A stretch of 64,000 bases of DNA from assembly GCF_900176475.1 (NCBI RefSeq), contig NZ_FWXX01000005.1:124001-188000 (forward strand), read 5' to 3'. Numbering within the stretch: the first letter of the stretch is position 1; every line of letters starts with the position of its first letter. The DNA is from Tropicibacter naphthalenivorans (GTDB lineage: Bacteria; Pseudomonadota; Alphaproteobacteria; Rhodobacterales; Rhodobacteraceae). Of this stretch, positions 50,116 through 58,965 are shown piece by piece. The position numbers and the translations under genes are program-made. The notes below the pieces were generated by a model. That model was not told the origin of the DNA. It made no database searches and saw only the letters and a program-made list of their open reading frames with translations.

Positions 50116-50610
50116 ATGAAAACAGGCTTTGTACTTATCGGCGCGCTCGCGCTTGCGGGTTGTGGAAAGATGCCGTTGGGGCTGGGCAAGCCCGATGCGC
50201 CCGCGCCCGCAGCGCAGACCCAAACCCGCCCGCAGGCCCGTCCCGAAGGCGCTGCCGCCCCGGTGCCACAGGCCAATGCGCGCACGGTCGAGCAGTTTGA
50301 CACCACCACCGCCGCCGAACGGGCAGAGGCCGCCGCCGCCCCCGAACCCGCGGGCGAAACCAAGCTGGGCACCACCGTCGCCAGCCTTGGTGATCCGTCC
50401 AAGCCGGGGTTCTGGCTGGAAACGCCGCTGGTCTCCAGCGCCTCGAAGGGGCGGGTTTTCTTTCCCGCGACCGGAAAATCGGCGCAGGTTGACCTGATCC
50501 CCATCGACGGGCCAGCCACGGGTGGCAGCCGTCTTTCGCTAGCGGCCATGCGCCTGATCGAGGCACCGCTGACCGACCTGCCGACCATCGAGGTCTTTAC
50601 CGGCGGCTAA
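50116..50610 (+). CDS. Small Pro/Ala-rich lipoprotein
   Basis: A 164-aa protein with a clear lipoprotein signal (MKTGFVLIGALALAGC, lipobox Cys16). A Pro/Ala/Gln-rich linker follows (about residues 20-60), and a compact C-terminal domain begins near LGTTVASLGDPSKPGFWLET. The C-terminal part (TGGSRLSLAAMRLI) looks like a small soluble periplasmic domain. I do not know its function. It is convergent with the AlkD-like gene, 3 bases between stops. Confidence 0.8.
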   Translation: MKTGFVLIGALALAGCGKMPLGLGKPDAPAPAAQTQTRPQARPEGAAAPVPQANARTVEQFDTTTAAERAEAAAAPEPAGETKLGTTVASLGDPSKPGFWLETPLVSSASKGRVFFPATGKSAQVDLIPIDGPATGGSRLSLAAMRLIEAPLTDLPTIEVFTGG

Positions 50611-50613
50611 CCT

Positions 50614-51291
50614 TTACAGATACTTGGCGGCTTCCTTGCGGGCAAAGGCCTTGAGCCGCTCGCCATGGGCCGCCAGGAACGCTTTCGCACGCGGCGCGTC
50701 ATGCTTTGACAGGTCGCGCACCCACCAGGCGATGGCCTTTTGGATGAACCACGCGCGGTCGTCCACGTACTCCCCAGCCCAGCCCAGCACCCGGTCGCGG
50801 ATCGCCAGATCCGCCTCGGTGGGGTTGTTCAGCTTGGCCCAGGGCAGGGTGATCACCAGCGCCGCGCGGCGGGTCCACATATGCTCGGACGTGGTCCACT
50901 CGGCCACGGTGTCGATGCGGGACGGGTCGGCTTGCAACCGCCGCGCCCCCGCCGAACAGACGTGATCGGCAATCGCCCAGCTGTCGAACTGCGGCACCCA
51001 CGATTGAATCACCGCCCACGCGTCCTCGTCCGGGCGCAGGCGCGCCTGGGTCAGCAGCTTGGCGGCGGCAACGCGCGCCTCAAAGATATCCGTCTGCCAC
51101 AGCCCATTCGCCAAGGCCACGCGGTCCTCAACCGACAGCGCGCCGCGCCACTCGGTGGTCAGAGCGTTCAGCACCGGGTTGGGCACGCCCAAGTAGACGC
51201 GCTTGGCCTTGTGATAGGCGGCGGCCCCTTTGGCGCGAGAGGCATCGCCCCCCGCTTTTAACGCCTCCAGCGCCTGCTCCAGCGTGACCAT
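50614..51291 (-). CDS. DNA alkylation repair protein (AlkD-like)
   Basis: A 225-aa all-helical HEAT-like repeat protein of the DNA alkylation repair family, whose members are DNA glycosylases for N3/N7-alkylpurines. Typical motifs are VYLGVPNPVLNALTTEWRG (near residue 32), QFDSWAIADHVC (near 100), TRRAALVITLPWAKL (near 140) and KAIAWWVRDLSKHDAPRA (near 187). The aromatic and acidic residues are retained. It lies 6 bases downstream of glmS and is probably in the same transcript. Confidence 0.85.
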   Translation of the reverse strand: MVTLEQALEALKAGGDASRAKGAAAYHKAKRVYLGVPNPVLNALTTEWRGALSVEDRVALANGLWQTDIFEARVAAAKLLTQARLRPDEDAWAVIQSWVPQFDSWAIADHVCSAGARRLQADPSRIDTVAEWTTSEHMWTRRAALVITLPWAKLNNPTEADLAIRDRVLGWAGEYVDDRAWFIQKAIAWWVRDLSKHDAPRAKAFLAAHGERLKAFARKEAAKYL

Positions 51292-51297
51292 CGGCGC

Positions 51298-53115
51298 TTA
51301 TTCCACCGTCACGGATTTCGCGAGGTTGCGCGGCTGGTCCACGTCGGTGCCCTTGGCGATGGCGGTGTGATAGGCCAACAGCTGCGCGGGCAGGGCGTAC
51401 AACAAGGGCGTCAGCACCTCGCGGATTTCCGGCATGACAATAGTCTTCCACGCGTCCGCCCCGGCAATGGACGCGCCCGCCGCATCGGTGACCAGAACCA
51501 CCTTGCCACCGCGCGCCATGACCTCTTGCATGTTGGAAATGGTCTTTTCGAACAGGCTGTCCTTGGGGGCCATGACCACCACCGGCACGCTTTGGTCGAT
51601 CAAGGCGATGGGGCCGTGTTTCAGCTCGCCCGAGGCATAGGCTTCGGCGTGGATGTAGCTGATTTCCTTGAGTTTCAGCGCGCCTTCCAAAGCCAGCGGG
51701 TACATCAGGCCACGGCCAAGGAAGAGGATATCGCGCGCCTCGGCCAGCTCATGGGCGGTGTCGCGGATGTCATCGCCCCGGCCAAGCGCCGCGTTGAAGG
51801 TGCCGGGCAGGGCGCGCAGCGAGGCCAGCACGTCCTGGAGTTGATCCTCGGTCATGCGGCCCCGGTCCACGGCGGCTTTCAAAGCCAAGACCAGCAGGAC
51901 GGTCAACTGGCAGGTGAACGCCTTGGTGGAGGCCACGCCAATCTCGGTCCCGGCGTGGATCGGCAGGGCCAGATCGCTTTCGCGCGCAATCGAGCTTTCG
52001 GGGACGTTGACCACCGACAGGATACGCTCCGCCTTGCCCGCGCAATAGCGCAACGCCGCCAGCGTATCGGCGGTCTCACCCGATTGGCTGACAAACAGCG
52101 CGGTGGTGCCCGGCGTGATCGGCGGCTCGCGGTAGCGGAATTCGGACGCGATATCGACCTCGACCGGCAGACCGGCGAGCTGTTCGAACCAGTATTTCGC
52201 CGTGAAACAGGCGTAATAGGCGGTGCCGCAAGCGACCATGGTCAGGCGGTCGACCTTGGCAAAGTCCACGCCGGGATCGGGCAGGGCGATGCCCGTTTCG
52301 GTCAGATATGCGGACAAAGCGGCCGACAGCACGGTGGGCTGCTCGGCGATTTCCTTGGCCATGAAGTGCTTGTAGCCGTCTTTGTCGACGCGGGCGGCGT
52401 CCATCTTGATGGTGCGCTTTTCGCGGTTGACCAGACGGCCCGCCTCGTCGCGGATTTCCACGCCAGCGCGGGTCAGCACGGCGCGGTCACCTTCCTCCAG
52501 ATAGGTGATCTGGTCGGTCATGGGGGCCAGCGCGATGGCATCCGAGCCGACGAACATCTCGCCGTTCCCGTGGCCAATCGCCAGCGGAGAGCCCTTGCGC
52601 GCCGCCACCATCAGATCGCCTTCGCCGTCGAACAGGAACGCCAGCGCAAAGGCCCCGTCCAGCCGGTCAACCGTCGCCATCGCCGCCTCAACCGGGGCCA
52701 TGCCCTCGTTCAGGTGCTTTTGCGTCAAGAGAGCGACGGTTTCGGTGTCGGTCTCGGTCTGCGCGGTCAGGCCGGCCTCGGCCAGCTCAAGGCGCAGTTC
52801 CTTGTAGTTCTCGATAATGCCGTTGTGCACCACGGCCACGGGGCCCGCCTGATGCGGGTGGGCGTTGGTGGCGGACGGCCCGCCATGGGTTGCCCAGCGG
52901 GTGTGGCCGATGCCCGATTTCCCGGCCAGAGGCTCATGGACCAAAAGGTCGGACAGGTTCACCAGCTTGCCCACGGCGCGGCGGCGATCCAGCACGCCGT
53001 CGTTGATGGTGGCGATGCCCGCCGAGTCATAGCCGCGATACTCGAGGCGCTTGAGCCCCTCGACCAGCATCGGTGCCACTTCGTGGCTGCCGAGGATACC
53101 GATAATTCCGCACAT
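51298..53115 (-). CDS. glmS: Glutamine-fructose-6-phosphate aminotransferase
   Basis: Makes glucosamine-6-phosphate for cell wall and LPS. The 605-aa protein begins with the glutaminase nucleophile Cys2 (MCGIIGILG). It continues with a class II amidotransferase domain (GHTRWATHGGPSATNAHPH near residue 72) and two SIS isomerase domains (LFVSQSGETADTLAALRY near 343, ELKHGPIALID near 483). The C-terminal DQPRNLAKSVTVE is the conserved catalytic tail. It lies 33 bases after glmU, which acts two steps later on the same route. Confidence 0.97.
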   Translation of the reverse strand: MCGIIGILGSHEVAPMLVEGLKRLEYRGYDSAGIATINDGVLDRRRAVGKLVNLSDLLVHEPLAGKSGIGHTRWATHGGPSATNAHPHQAGPVAVVHNGIIENYKELRLELAEAGLTAQTETDTETVALLTQKHLNEGMAPVEAAMATVDRLDGAFALAFLFDGEGDLMVAARKGSPLAIGHGNGEMFVGSDAIALAPMTDQITYLEEGDRAVLTRAGVEIRDEAGRLVNREKRTIKMDAARVDKDGYKHFMAKEIAEQPTVLSAALSAYLTETGIALPDPGVDFAKVDRLTMVACGTAYYACFTAKYWFEQLAGLPVEVDIASEFRYREPPITPGTTALFVSQSGETADTLAALRYCAGKAERILSVVNVPESSIARESDLALPIHAGTEIGVASTKAFTCQLTVLLVLALKAAVDRGRMTEDQLQDVLASLRALPGTFNAALGRGDDIRDTAHELAEARDILFLGRGLMYPLALEGALKLKEISYIHAEAYASGELKHGPIALIDQSVPVVVMAPKDSLFEKTISNMQEVMARGGKVVLVTDAAGASIAGADAWKTIVMPEIREVLTPLLYALPAQLLAYHTAIAKGTDVDQPRNLAKSVTVE

Positions 53116-53148
53116 CTTGAAAAATCCCTGTGAAACGTCTGCTCTGAA

Positions 53149-54495
53149 TTACTTTTGCTGCTTGGCCTTGCGGGCGCGCAGCATGTCGAAAAGCTTGGTG
53201 GCAAGGCCCGGTTTGATGACCTGTTCAGGGCGCGAAACCGCCAGCGCGCCGTCCGGCACGTCCTTGGTGATGGTCGAGCCCGACCCGGTCATCGCGCCGT
53301 TGCCGATGGTGACGGGGGCCACCAGCATCGTGTCCGACCCGATAAAGGCGTTGGCCCCGATGGTGGTGCGATGCTTGAACACGCCGTCATAGTTGCAGGT
53401 GATGGTGCCCGCGCCGATGTTGGTGGCTTTGCCGATGTCGGCGTCGCCGATGTAGGTCAGGTGGTTGGCCTTGACCCCTTCGGCGAGGACCGCGTTCTTG
53501 ACCTCGACAAAGTTGCCCACGTGCACATGCTCGCCCAGCTCTGCGCCGGGGCGCAGGCGCGCGTAGGGGCCAACAATGGCGCCGCGGCTGACATGCGCGC
53601 CCTCAAGGTGGCTGAACGCCCGGATGCGCGCGCCGCTTTCAACGGTGACTTCGGGGCCAAAGACCACGTTCTGCTCGATTTCCGTGTCGCGCCCGATGAC
53701 CGTGTCCCACGCAAGGAACACCGTGTCCGGCGCGGCCAGCGTCACGCCCAGATCCAGCAGCTCGGCGCGCGCCTTGGCCTGGAATTCGGCCTCGGCGGCG
53801 GCGAGGTCCTTGCGCGAATTCACGCCCATGGTCTCGGCCTCGTCGCAGCGGACCACCGTGGCGGACAGGCCCTTGGCGCGCGCGATCCCGACGATGTCGG
53901 TCAGGTAATACTCGCCGCTGGCGTTGTCGTTGCCCACCGCGCCGACCAGCTCGAACAGCGTTTTGGCATCGGCGGCCACCACGCCAGAGTTGCACAGGGT
54001 GATGGCGCGCTCGGCCTCGGTGGCGTCCTTATACTCGACGATCCGGTCCAGCGTGTCGCCATCCGTCACGAGGCGGCCATAGCGCGCAGGATCGCTGGCC
54101 TCAAAGCCCAGCACCACCACGTCATGCTGGGTGCGGGCGTCGCGGATCGCCTCTAGCGTGGCGTCGCTGATAAAGGGCGTGTCCCCGTACAAAACAATCG
54201 CATCGCCATCGAACCCGTTCAAAGCCGGGGCGGCCTGCGCCACCGCATGGGCGGTGCCCAGCTGCTCGGACTGGATGACAACCTGCACCTCGGGATCATA
54301 GTCGTGGGCAGAGGCCTCGACCTGCGCCGCCTCATGGCCCGCCACAACCACCGTCCGTTCCGGGGCCAGCGCGCCACCCGCCCGCAGCGCGTGCCACAGC
54401 ATCGGCGCATGGGCGATCTTGTGCAGAACCTTGGGCAAGTCGCTTTCCATCCGCGTGCCTTTGCCAGCGGCCAGAACGATCAGGGCAATACTCAT
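53149..54495 (-). CDS. glmU: Bifunctional UDP-N-acetylglucosamine pyrophosphorylase / glucosamine-1-phosphate N-acetyltransferase
   Basis: Acetylates glucosamine-1-phosphate and couples it to UTP to give UDP-GlcNAc. The 448-aa protein has the N-terminal nucleotidyltransferase motif LAAGKGTRM (residues 7-15). A left-handed beta-helix C-terminal half carries VEVKNAVLAEGVKANHLTYI and NIGAGTITCNYDG. The ATG at 54495 starts MSIALIVLAAG, and the open frame to 54570 is not family-like. Forms a glmU-glmS(-alkD) operon; divergent from gph. Confidence 0.96.
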   Translation of the reverse strand: MSIALIVLAAGKGTRMESDLPKVLHKIAHAPMLWHALRAGGALAPERTVVVAGHEAAQVEASAHDYDPEVQVVIQSEQLGTAHAVAQAAPALNGFDGDAIVLYGDTPFISDATLEAIRDARTQHDVVVLGFEASDPARYGRLVTDGDTLDRIVEYKDATEAERAITLCNSGVVAADAKTLFELVGAVGNDNASGEYYLTDIVGIARAKGLSATVVRCDEAETMGVNSRKDLAAAEAEFQAKARAELLDLGVTLAAPDTVFLAWDTVIGRDTEIEQNVVFGPEVTVESGARIRAFSHLEGAHVSRGAIVGPYARLRPGAELGEHVHVGNFVEVKNAVLAEGVKANHLTYIGDADIGKATNIGAGTITCNYDGVFKHRTTIGANAFIGSDTMLVAPVTIGNGAMTGSGSTITKDVPDGALAVSRPEQVIKPGLATKLFDMLRARKAKQQK

Positions 54496-54605
54496 CTCAA
54501 AATCCGATTTGTCTTTCACTAACCGCCCTTTTATCTCCTGTATCTGTCGGGGCAAGCCGTGACTGGTCACGCGACGTTTCTGGATGTGACAAAAAGGGGG
54601 CCGCC

Positions 54606-55265
54606 ATGCGCTGCGTAATATTCGATCTCGACGGCACGCTGGCCGACACCAGCGGCGATCTGCTGGCCGCCGCCAATATCTGCTTCGAAGGTATGGGCGA
54701 GGACGTGCGCCTGACGCAGGATGACGCCGGGATCGCCCTGCGCGGCGGGCGCGCCATGCTGACCGCGGGCCTCAAGCGGGCCAACGCCTACACCGAAGAG
54801 CGCGTGCTGAAATGGTATCCTACCCTGCTAGAGGCCTACGGGGGCAACATCGCCACCCACACGCGCCTCTACCCCGGCGCGCTCGAGGCGGTCGAACAGC
54901 TGCGCCGCGACGGCTACGCCGTGGGCATCGCCACCAACAAACCGCAAGGGCTGGCCGAAGCGCTCTTGCGCGAACTGGGCGTGCGCGACCTCTTCGCCTC
55001 GATGATCGGCGCCGACACCCTGCCGGTCAAGAAACCTGACCCCGCGCACTTCTGGGCCGCCGTCGATCAGGCCGGGGGCAACCGCGACCGCGCGCTGCTG
55101 GTGGGCGATTCCGACACCGACCGCAACACCGCCGCCAACGCCGGCGCGCCCTCGATCCTCGTCACCTTTGCCCCTCCCGGCCAGGCCGTCCGCGACCTGA
55201 ACCCCGAAGGCACCATCGACCACTTCGACGACCTCCCCGCCGAGGTCCGCCGCCTCATTGGCTAA
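54606..55265 (+). CDS. gph: HAD family phosphatase, phosphoglycolate phosphatase-like
   Basis: A 219-aa HAD subfamily IA hydrolase with motif I DLDGTLADTSGDL (nucleophile Asp near residue 6), a helical cap, and motif II IATNKPQG. Motif III Lys is in VKKPDPAHFWAA, and motif IV is VGDSDTDRNTAANA. These fit phosphoglycolate phosphatase, which salvages 2-phosphoglycolate formed during DNA repair; other sugar phosphates are possible substrates. A dispersed repeat follows 9 bases after the stop. Confidence 0.88.
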   Translation: MRCVIFDLDGTLADTSGDLLAAANICFEGMGEDVRLTQDDAGIALRGGRAMLTAGLKRANAYTEERVLKWYPTLLEAYGGNIATHTRLYPGALEAVEQLRRDGYAVGIATNKPQGLAEALLRELGVRDLFASMIGADTLPVKKPDPAHFWAAVDQAGGNRDRALLVGDSDTDRNTAANAGAPSILVTFAPPGQAVRDLNPEGTIDHFDDLPAEVRRLIG

Positions 55266-55274
55266 CCCTTCGCC

Positions 55275-55335
55275 CTTCTTCTCTTTGAAAATATCCCGGG
55301 GGGAATGCCCAACGGGCAGGGGGGCAGCGCCCCCA
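55275..55335 (+). repeat. Dispersed palindromic element, copy B
   Basis: Begins CTTCTTCTCTTTGAAAATAT, then CCCGGGGGG, a short hairpin GCCCAACGGGC (55308-55318) and GGGGGCAGCGCCCCC (55320-55334). It lies between gph and the DegT-type gene in the same orientation as copy A, and inverted relative to copy C. Confidence 0.85.
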
Positions 55336-55356
55336 ACCGCGCAACGGTGAAAACGA

Positions 55357-56550
55357 ATGACCGACAAATTCCAAGGCAATTTCACCCAACAAGAGCCCAT
55401 CCCCGAGGAGGCCATCACCGCCGCCCTCGAGGTGCTCCGCCATGGCCGCCTGCACCGCTACAACACCGCCCCCGGCGAGCTGTCGCAAACGGCCCTGCTG
55501 GAACAGGACTTCGCCAAACTCACCGGGGCGAAATTCGCGCTGTCGGTGGCCTCGGGCGGCTACGCTTTGGCCTGCGCCCTGCGTGCGCTGAACGTCCAGC
55601 CCGGTGACAAAGTGCTCACCAACGCCTTTACCCTTGCGCCGGTGCCGGGGGCCATCGCCAGCCTCGGCGCGCAGCCGATCTTTGTCGATGTCACCGAAAC
55701 CCTGACCATCGACCTCGACGATCTGGAACGCAAACTCCCGCTGGCCCGCGTCCTTATGCTCTCGCACATGCGCGGCCATCTGTGTGACATGGACCGGCTG
55801 ATCGCCCTCTGCGCCGCCCATAATGTCCAAATCATCGAGGATTGCGCCCACACCATGGGGGCCACGTGGAACGGGCAGCAATCCGGCCGCCAAGGCGTCA
55901 TCGGCTGCTACTCGACCCAGACCTACAAGCACGTCAATTCGGGCGAGGGCGGGTTCCTGATCACCGACGACGCCGAAATCGCCGCCCGCGCGATCATGCT
56001 GTCCGGGTCCTATATGCTGTACGAACGGCACCTCGCCGCCCCCGGCCCAGAGGTCTTTGAGCAGATCAAATACGACATGCCCAACGTCTCGGGGCGGATG
56101 GACAACCTGCGCGCGGCGATCCTGCGCCCGCAACTGGCCGCCCTGCCAGAGCAGATCAAGCGCTGGAACGACCGCTACCGCGTGGTGGAAAATGGCCTGC
56201 GCAGCACCCCCGGCCTGACGGTGATCGACCGCGACGCGCGCGAAAACTACGTCGGATCGTCGATCCAATTCCTGCTGCTGGACTGGCCCTCGCCCAAGGT
56301 GCAGGCGGTGCTGGACCGCTGCGCCGCCGCCGGGGTGGAGCTGAAATGGTTCGGCGGGGCCGAGCCCAGCGGCTTTACCTCGCGCTACGACAGCTGGCGC
56401 TACGCCCCGGCGCAAAGCCTGCCGCAAAGCGACCGCATCCTTGCGGGGCTGCTCGATATGCGCCTGCCGCTGACCTTTACCCTTGAGGACTGCGCGCAAA
56501 TCGCCCGGATCATCCGCACCGAGGTCAGCGCGGTCTTTCAGGAGGCCTAA
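55357..56550 (+). CDS. DegT/DnrJ/EryC1/StrS-type PLP aminotransferase
   Basis: A 397-aa aminotransferase of the sugar aminotransferase superfamily. The PLP lysine is K191 in STQTYKHVNSGEGGF; EDCAHTMGATWNG is the PLP ring-stacking and Asp region (near 161), and NMSGRMDN-like PNVSGRMDNLRAA is the family C-terminal landmark. Such enzymes aminate keto-sugars for polysaccharide or LPS decoration, but no sugar pathway genes are adjacent, so the substrate is unknown. A dispersed repeat ends 21 bases upstream of the start. Confidence 0.87.
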   Translation: MTDKFQGNFTQQEPIPEEAITAALEVLRHGRLHRYNTAPGELSQTALLEQDFAKLTGAKFALSVASGGYALACALRALNVQPGDKVLTNAFTLAPVPGAIASLGAQPIFVDVTETLTIDLDDLERKLPLARVLMLSHMRGHLCDMDRLIALCAAHNVQIIEDCAHTMGATWNGQQSGRQGVIGCYSTQTYKHVNSGEGGFLITDDAEIAARAIMLSGSYMLYERHLAAPGPEVFEQIKYDMPNVSGRMDNLRAAILRPQLAALPEQIKRWNDRYRVVENGLRSTPGLTVIDRDARENYVGSSIQFLLLDWPSPKVQAVLDRCAAAGVELKWFGGAEPSGFTSRYDSWRYAPAQSLPQSDRILAGLLDMRLPLTFTLEDCAQIARIIRTEVSAVFQEA

Positions 56551-56654
56551 TTCTGCAATCGCGGGTTTCCGCGCATCCCCGGCGCAGGCTCGGAACGAAA
56601 CCGCGCGCCCCCCTGTTTGTCCTGCATCTGGAGACACGAACAGGAGCAATCCAC

Positions 56655-57308
56655 ATGTTTACGCGTACCATCAGCGCCGCAACGGCCATCGCCCTTATCA
56701 CCGCCACCACTGCGTCCGCGGCGGGCACCGCCTTTGCCACAACCGACCTGAACCTGCGCGCAGGTCCCGGCCCGCAGTTCGAAATCATCGACGTGATCGA
56801 CAGCCAAGACGCCACCACCGTCGAAAGCTGCGTCGTCGAAACCAACTGGTGCAAGGTCAGCTATGACGGCACCGAAGGCTGGGCCTTTGGCGATTACCTG
56901 ACCGGCCAGCTGGAAACGCCCGTCCCGGTCTACCTGCCCGAAAGCACCATCGAGGTGCAGACCATCACCTATAACGAGGCGAACGAAGGCAACGCCGTTG
57001 CCGGGGCTGTCGCGGGTGGGGCCATTGCGGCCGCGGCCTTGGGCGGTCCGCTGGCGATCATCGGCGGCGTGATGCTGGGCGCGGGGACCGGGGCCAATAT
57101 CGACCCCGAACAGACCACCGTGACCTACATCCGCGAGAATCCCATCGACCCGGTCTTTGCCGATGGTGAGGTCGTCGTGGGCGCAAAACTCCAAGGCGAG
57201 GCGCCCTTGGTCGCGGTGCCGGACAGCCCGTACTCTTACGTCAATCTGAACAACACCTACGCTTTGGTAGAGCCCGCATCGGGCGAGATTGTCTATATCC
57301 TGCGATAA
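56655..57308 (+). CDS. Secreted SH3b / DUF1236 domain protein
   Basis: A 217-aa exported protein: signal peptide (about residues 1-22, cut after ASA), then a bacterial SH3 domain (LNLRAGPGPQFEIIDVIDS to GWAFGDYL, about residues 32-85). A Gly/Ala-rich hydrophobic glycine-zipper stretch (AGAVAGGAIAAAALGG, about 116-131) and a DUF1236-like C-terminus (TYIRENPIDPVF and YVNLNNTYALVEP) follow. Likely envelope-associated; role unknown. It ends before a clear terminator. Confidence 0.85.
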   Translation: MFTRTISAATAIALITATTASAAGTAFATTDLNLRAGPGPQFEIIDVIDSQDATTVESCVVETNWCKVSYDGTEGWAFGDYLTGQLETPVPVYLPESTIEVQTITYNEANEGNAVAGAVAGGAIAAAALGGPLAIIGGVMLGAGTGANIDPEQTTVTYIRENPIDPVFADGEVVVGAKLQGEAPLVAVPDSPYSYVNLNNTYALVEPASGEIVYILR

Positions 57309-57343
57309 CTTAGCGCGCTTTCTTCAACGGTTAACCAGTGCAG

Positions 57344-57372
57344 CGGCCCCTATCGTCTCGGGGGCCGTTTTT
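57344..57372 (+). terminator. Intrinsic terminator after the SH3/DUF1236 gene
   Basis: CGGCCCC (57344-57350) pairs with GGGGCCG (57361-57367), followed by five T residues (57368-57372). Confidence 0.88.
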
Positions 57373-57392
57373 CTTTGCCTACGCAAAACCCA

Positions 57393-57422
57393 TTGACCAA
57401 TCGGCAAACCCGCCTCTAGGAT
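57393..57422 (+). promoter_or_regulatory. Predicted promoter of the leucine degradation cluster
   Basis: TTGACC (57393-57398) and TAGGAT (57417-57422) are separated by 18 bases, just after a terminator and 40 bases before the ivd start. An inverted repeat begins 2 bases downstream. Confidence 0.5.
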
Positions 57423-57423
57423 A

Positions 57424-57437
57424 TGAACAAGCGTTCA
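57424..57437. promoter_or_regulatory. Inverted repeat at the ivd transcription start, candidate operator
   Basis: TGAAC-AAGC-GTTCA, a 5-4-5 dyad lying exactly where transcription would begin. The layout fits repression by a TetR-type regulator, a family commonly controlling acyl-CoA pathways. The regulator gene is not in the window. Confidence 0.4.
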
Positions 57438-57461
57438 ATAAACCCGGGGGAGGGGGTGGCG

Positions 57462-58625
57462 ATGTTTCTGGCGAGCATGAAGTTCGACCTTGGCGAAGAC
57501 GTTTTGGCCTTGCAGGACATGGTCCACAAGTGGGCCCAAGAGCGGGTCAAACCCATGGCCGCCGAGATTGACCGCTCCAACACCTTCCCGCCCGAGCTGT
57601 GGACAGAGATGGGCGAGCTGGGCCTGCTTGGCATCACCGTGTCCGAAGAGTACGGCGGCGCCGGGATGGGCTATCTGGCGCATACCGTCGCGGTCGAGGA
57701 AATCGCGCGGGCGTCGGCCAGCGTCAGCCTGTCCTACGGCGCGCATTCCAACCTGTGCGTCAACCAGATCAAGCTGAACGGCAATGACGAACAGCGCGCC
57801 AAGTACTTGCCGGGGTTGATCTCGGGTCAGCACGTCGGCGCTCTTGCCATGTCCGAACCCAGCGCCGGCTCCGACGTGGTCAGCATGAAACTGCGGGCCG
57901 AGAAAAAGAACGACCGCTTTGTGCTGAACGGCAACAAGTACTGGATCACCAACGGTCCGGACGCGGATACTTTGGTGGTCTATGCCAAGACCGATCCCGA
58001 CGCCGGGGCCAAGGGGATCACCGCCTTTTTGATCGAGAAATCCATGACGGGGTTCAGCACCTCGCCCCACTTTGACAAGCTGGGAATGCGCGGGTCGAAC
58101 ACCGCCGAGCTGATCTTTGAGGACGTCGAAGTGCCGTTCGAAAACGTCCTTGGCGAAGAGGGCAAGGGCGTGCGCGTGCTGATGTCGGGCCTTGATTACG
58201 AGCGGGTGGTTCTGGCCGGGATTGGTCTGGGGATCATCGCCGCCTGTATGGACGAAATCATGCCCTACCTGCGCGACCGCCACCAGTTTGGCCAGCCGAT
58301 CGGGTCGTTCCAGCTGATGCAGGCCAAGATCGCCGACATGTATACCGCGCTGAACAGCGCCCGCGCCTATGTCTACGAGGTCGCCAAGGCCTGCGACCGG
58401 GGCGAAGTGACCCGCGCCGATGCCGCTGCTTGCTGTCTTTATGCCTCTGAACAGGCGATGGTGCAGGCCCACCAAGCGGTGCAGGCCATGGGTGGCGCAG
58501 GTTTCCTGAACGACGCCGCTGTTGCGCGCATTTTCCGCGATGCCAAGCTGATGGAGATCGGCGCGGGCACCAGCGAAATCCGCCGGATGCTGGTCGGGCG
58601 GGAGCTGATGGCGGCGATGAGCTAA
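57462..58625 (+). CDS. ivd: Isovaleryl-CoA dehydrogenase
   Basis: FAD enzyme oxidising isovaleryl-CoA to 3-methylcrotonyl-CoA in leucine breakdown. The 387-aa acyl-CoA dehydrogenase has [16 protein letters not shown] (near residue 127) and a Glu at 247 in [11 protein letters not shown], the position of the catalytic base special to isovaleryl-CoA dehydrogenases. At the site where most other acyl-CoA dehydrogenases keep the base it reads [10 protein letters not shown], without Glu. ATG at 57462 follows a GGGAGGGGG ribosome site; the in-frame ATG at 57423 overlaps the presumed operator. First gene of the cluster. Confidence 0.94.
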   Translation: MFLASMKFDLGEDVLALQDMVHKWAQERVKPMAAEIDRSNTFPPELWTEMGELGLLGITVSEEYGGAGMGYLAHTVAVEEIARASASVSLSYGAHSNLCVNQIKLNGNDEQRAKYLPGLISGQHVGALAMSEPSAGSDVVSMKLRAEKKNDRFVLNGNKYWITNGPDADTLVVYAKTDPDAGAKGITAFLIEKSMTGFSTSPHFDKLGMRGSNTAELIFEDVEVPFENVLGEEGKGVRVLMSGLDYERVVLAGIGLGIIAACMDEIMPYLRDRHQFGQPIGSFQLMQAKIADMYTALNSARAYVYEVAKACDRGEVTRADAAACCLYASEQAMVQAHQAVQAMGGAGFLNDAAVARIFRDAKLMEIGAGTSEIRRMLVGRELMAAMS

Positions 58626-58629
58626 GGCC

Positions 58630-58965
58630 ATGCCGCGCTGGGTCTGGTTCCTGCCGCTTGGGCTTTTGTTGCTGGCGACGGCGGGGCTTGGGTTTCGCTA
58701 CGGTTGGGCTCTGATGACGCTGACAGAGACGGACGTGATCACCGCCTACGCGCAGCGCTATTTGGCGGATCGTCCGGGGGGCGGCGCGCGGCTGACCGAT
58801 TGCGTGGCCTATCCCGGCGAAGCGCCCGGCATCTGGCTGCGGGTGGTCTGCGCGCCCCCCGGCGATCCGGCGCAGAGCTATGAGTATCAGGTGAACCGCC
58901 TTGGCCATCTTGTCCGGGCGCTGTCGCCGCAGACCAGCGGAACCTTGAGGGGACCAAGCATATGA
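58630..58965 (+). CDS. Hypothetical small membrane-anchored protein
   Basis: I do not recognise this 111-residue protein. It has an N-terminal hydrophobic helix (WFLPLGLLLLATAGLGF, about residues 6-22) and a periplasmic domain of about 85 residues with two Cys (in LTDCVAYPGE and LRVVCAPPGD), which could form a disulfide. It lies 4 bases after ivd and overlaps the acyl-CoA synthetase start by 4 bases (ATGA), so it is firmly inside the leucine operon. Confidence 0.7.
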   Translation: MPRWVWFLPLGLLLLATAGLGFRYGWALMTLTETDVITAYAQRYLADRPGGGARLTDCVAYPGEAPGIWLRVVCAPPGDPAQSYEYQVNRLGHLVRALSPQTSGTLRGPSI

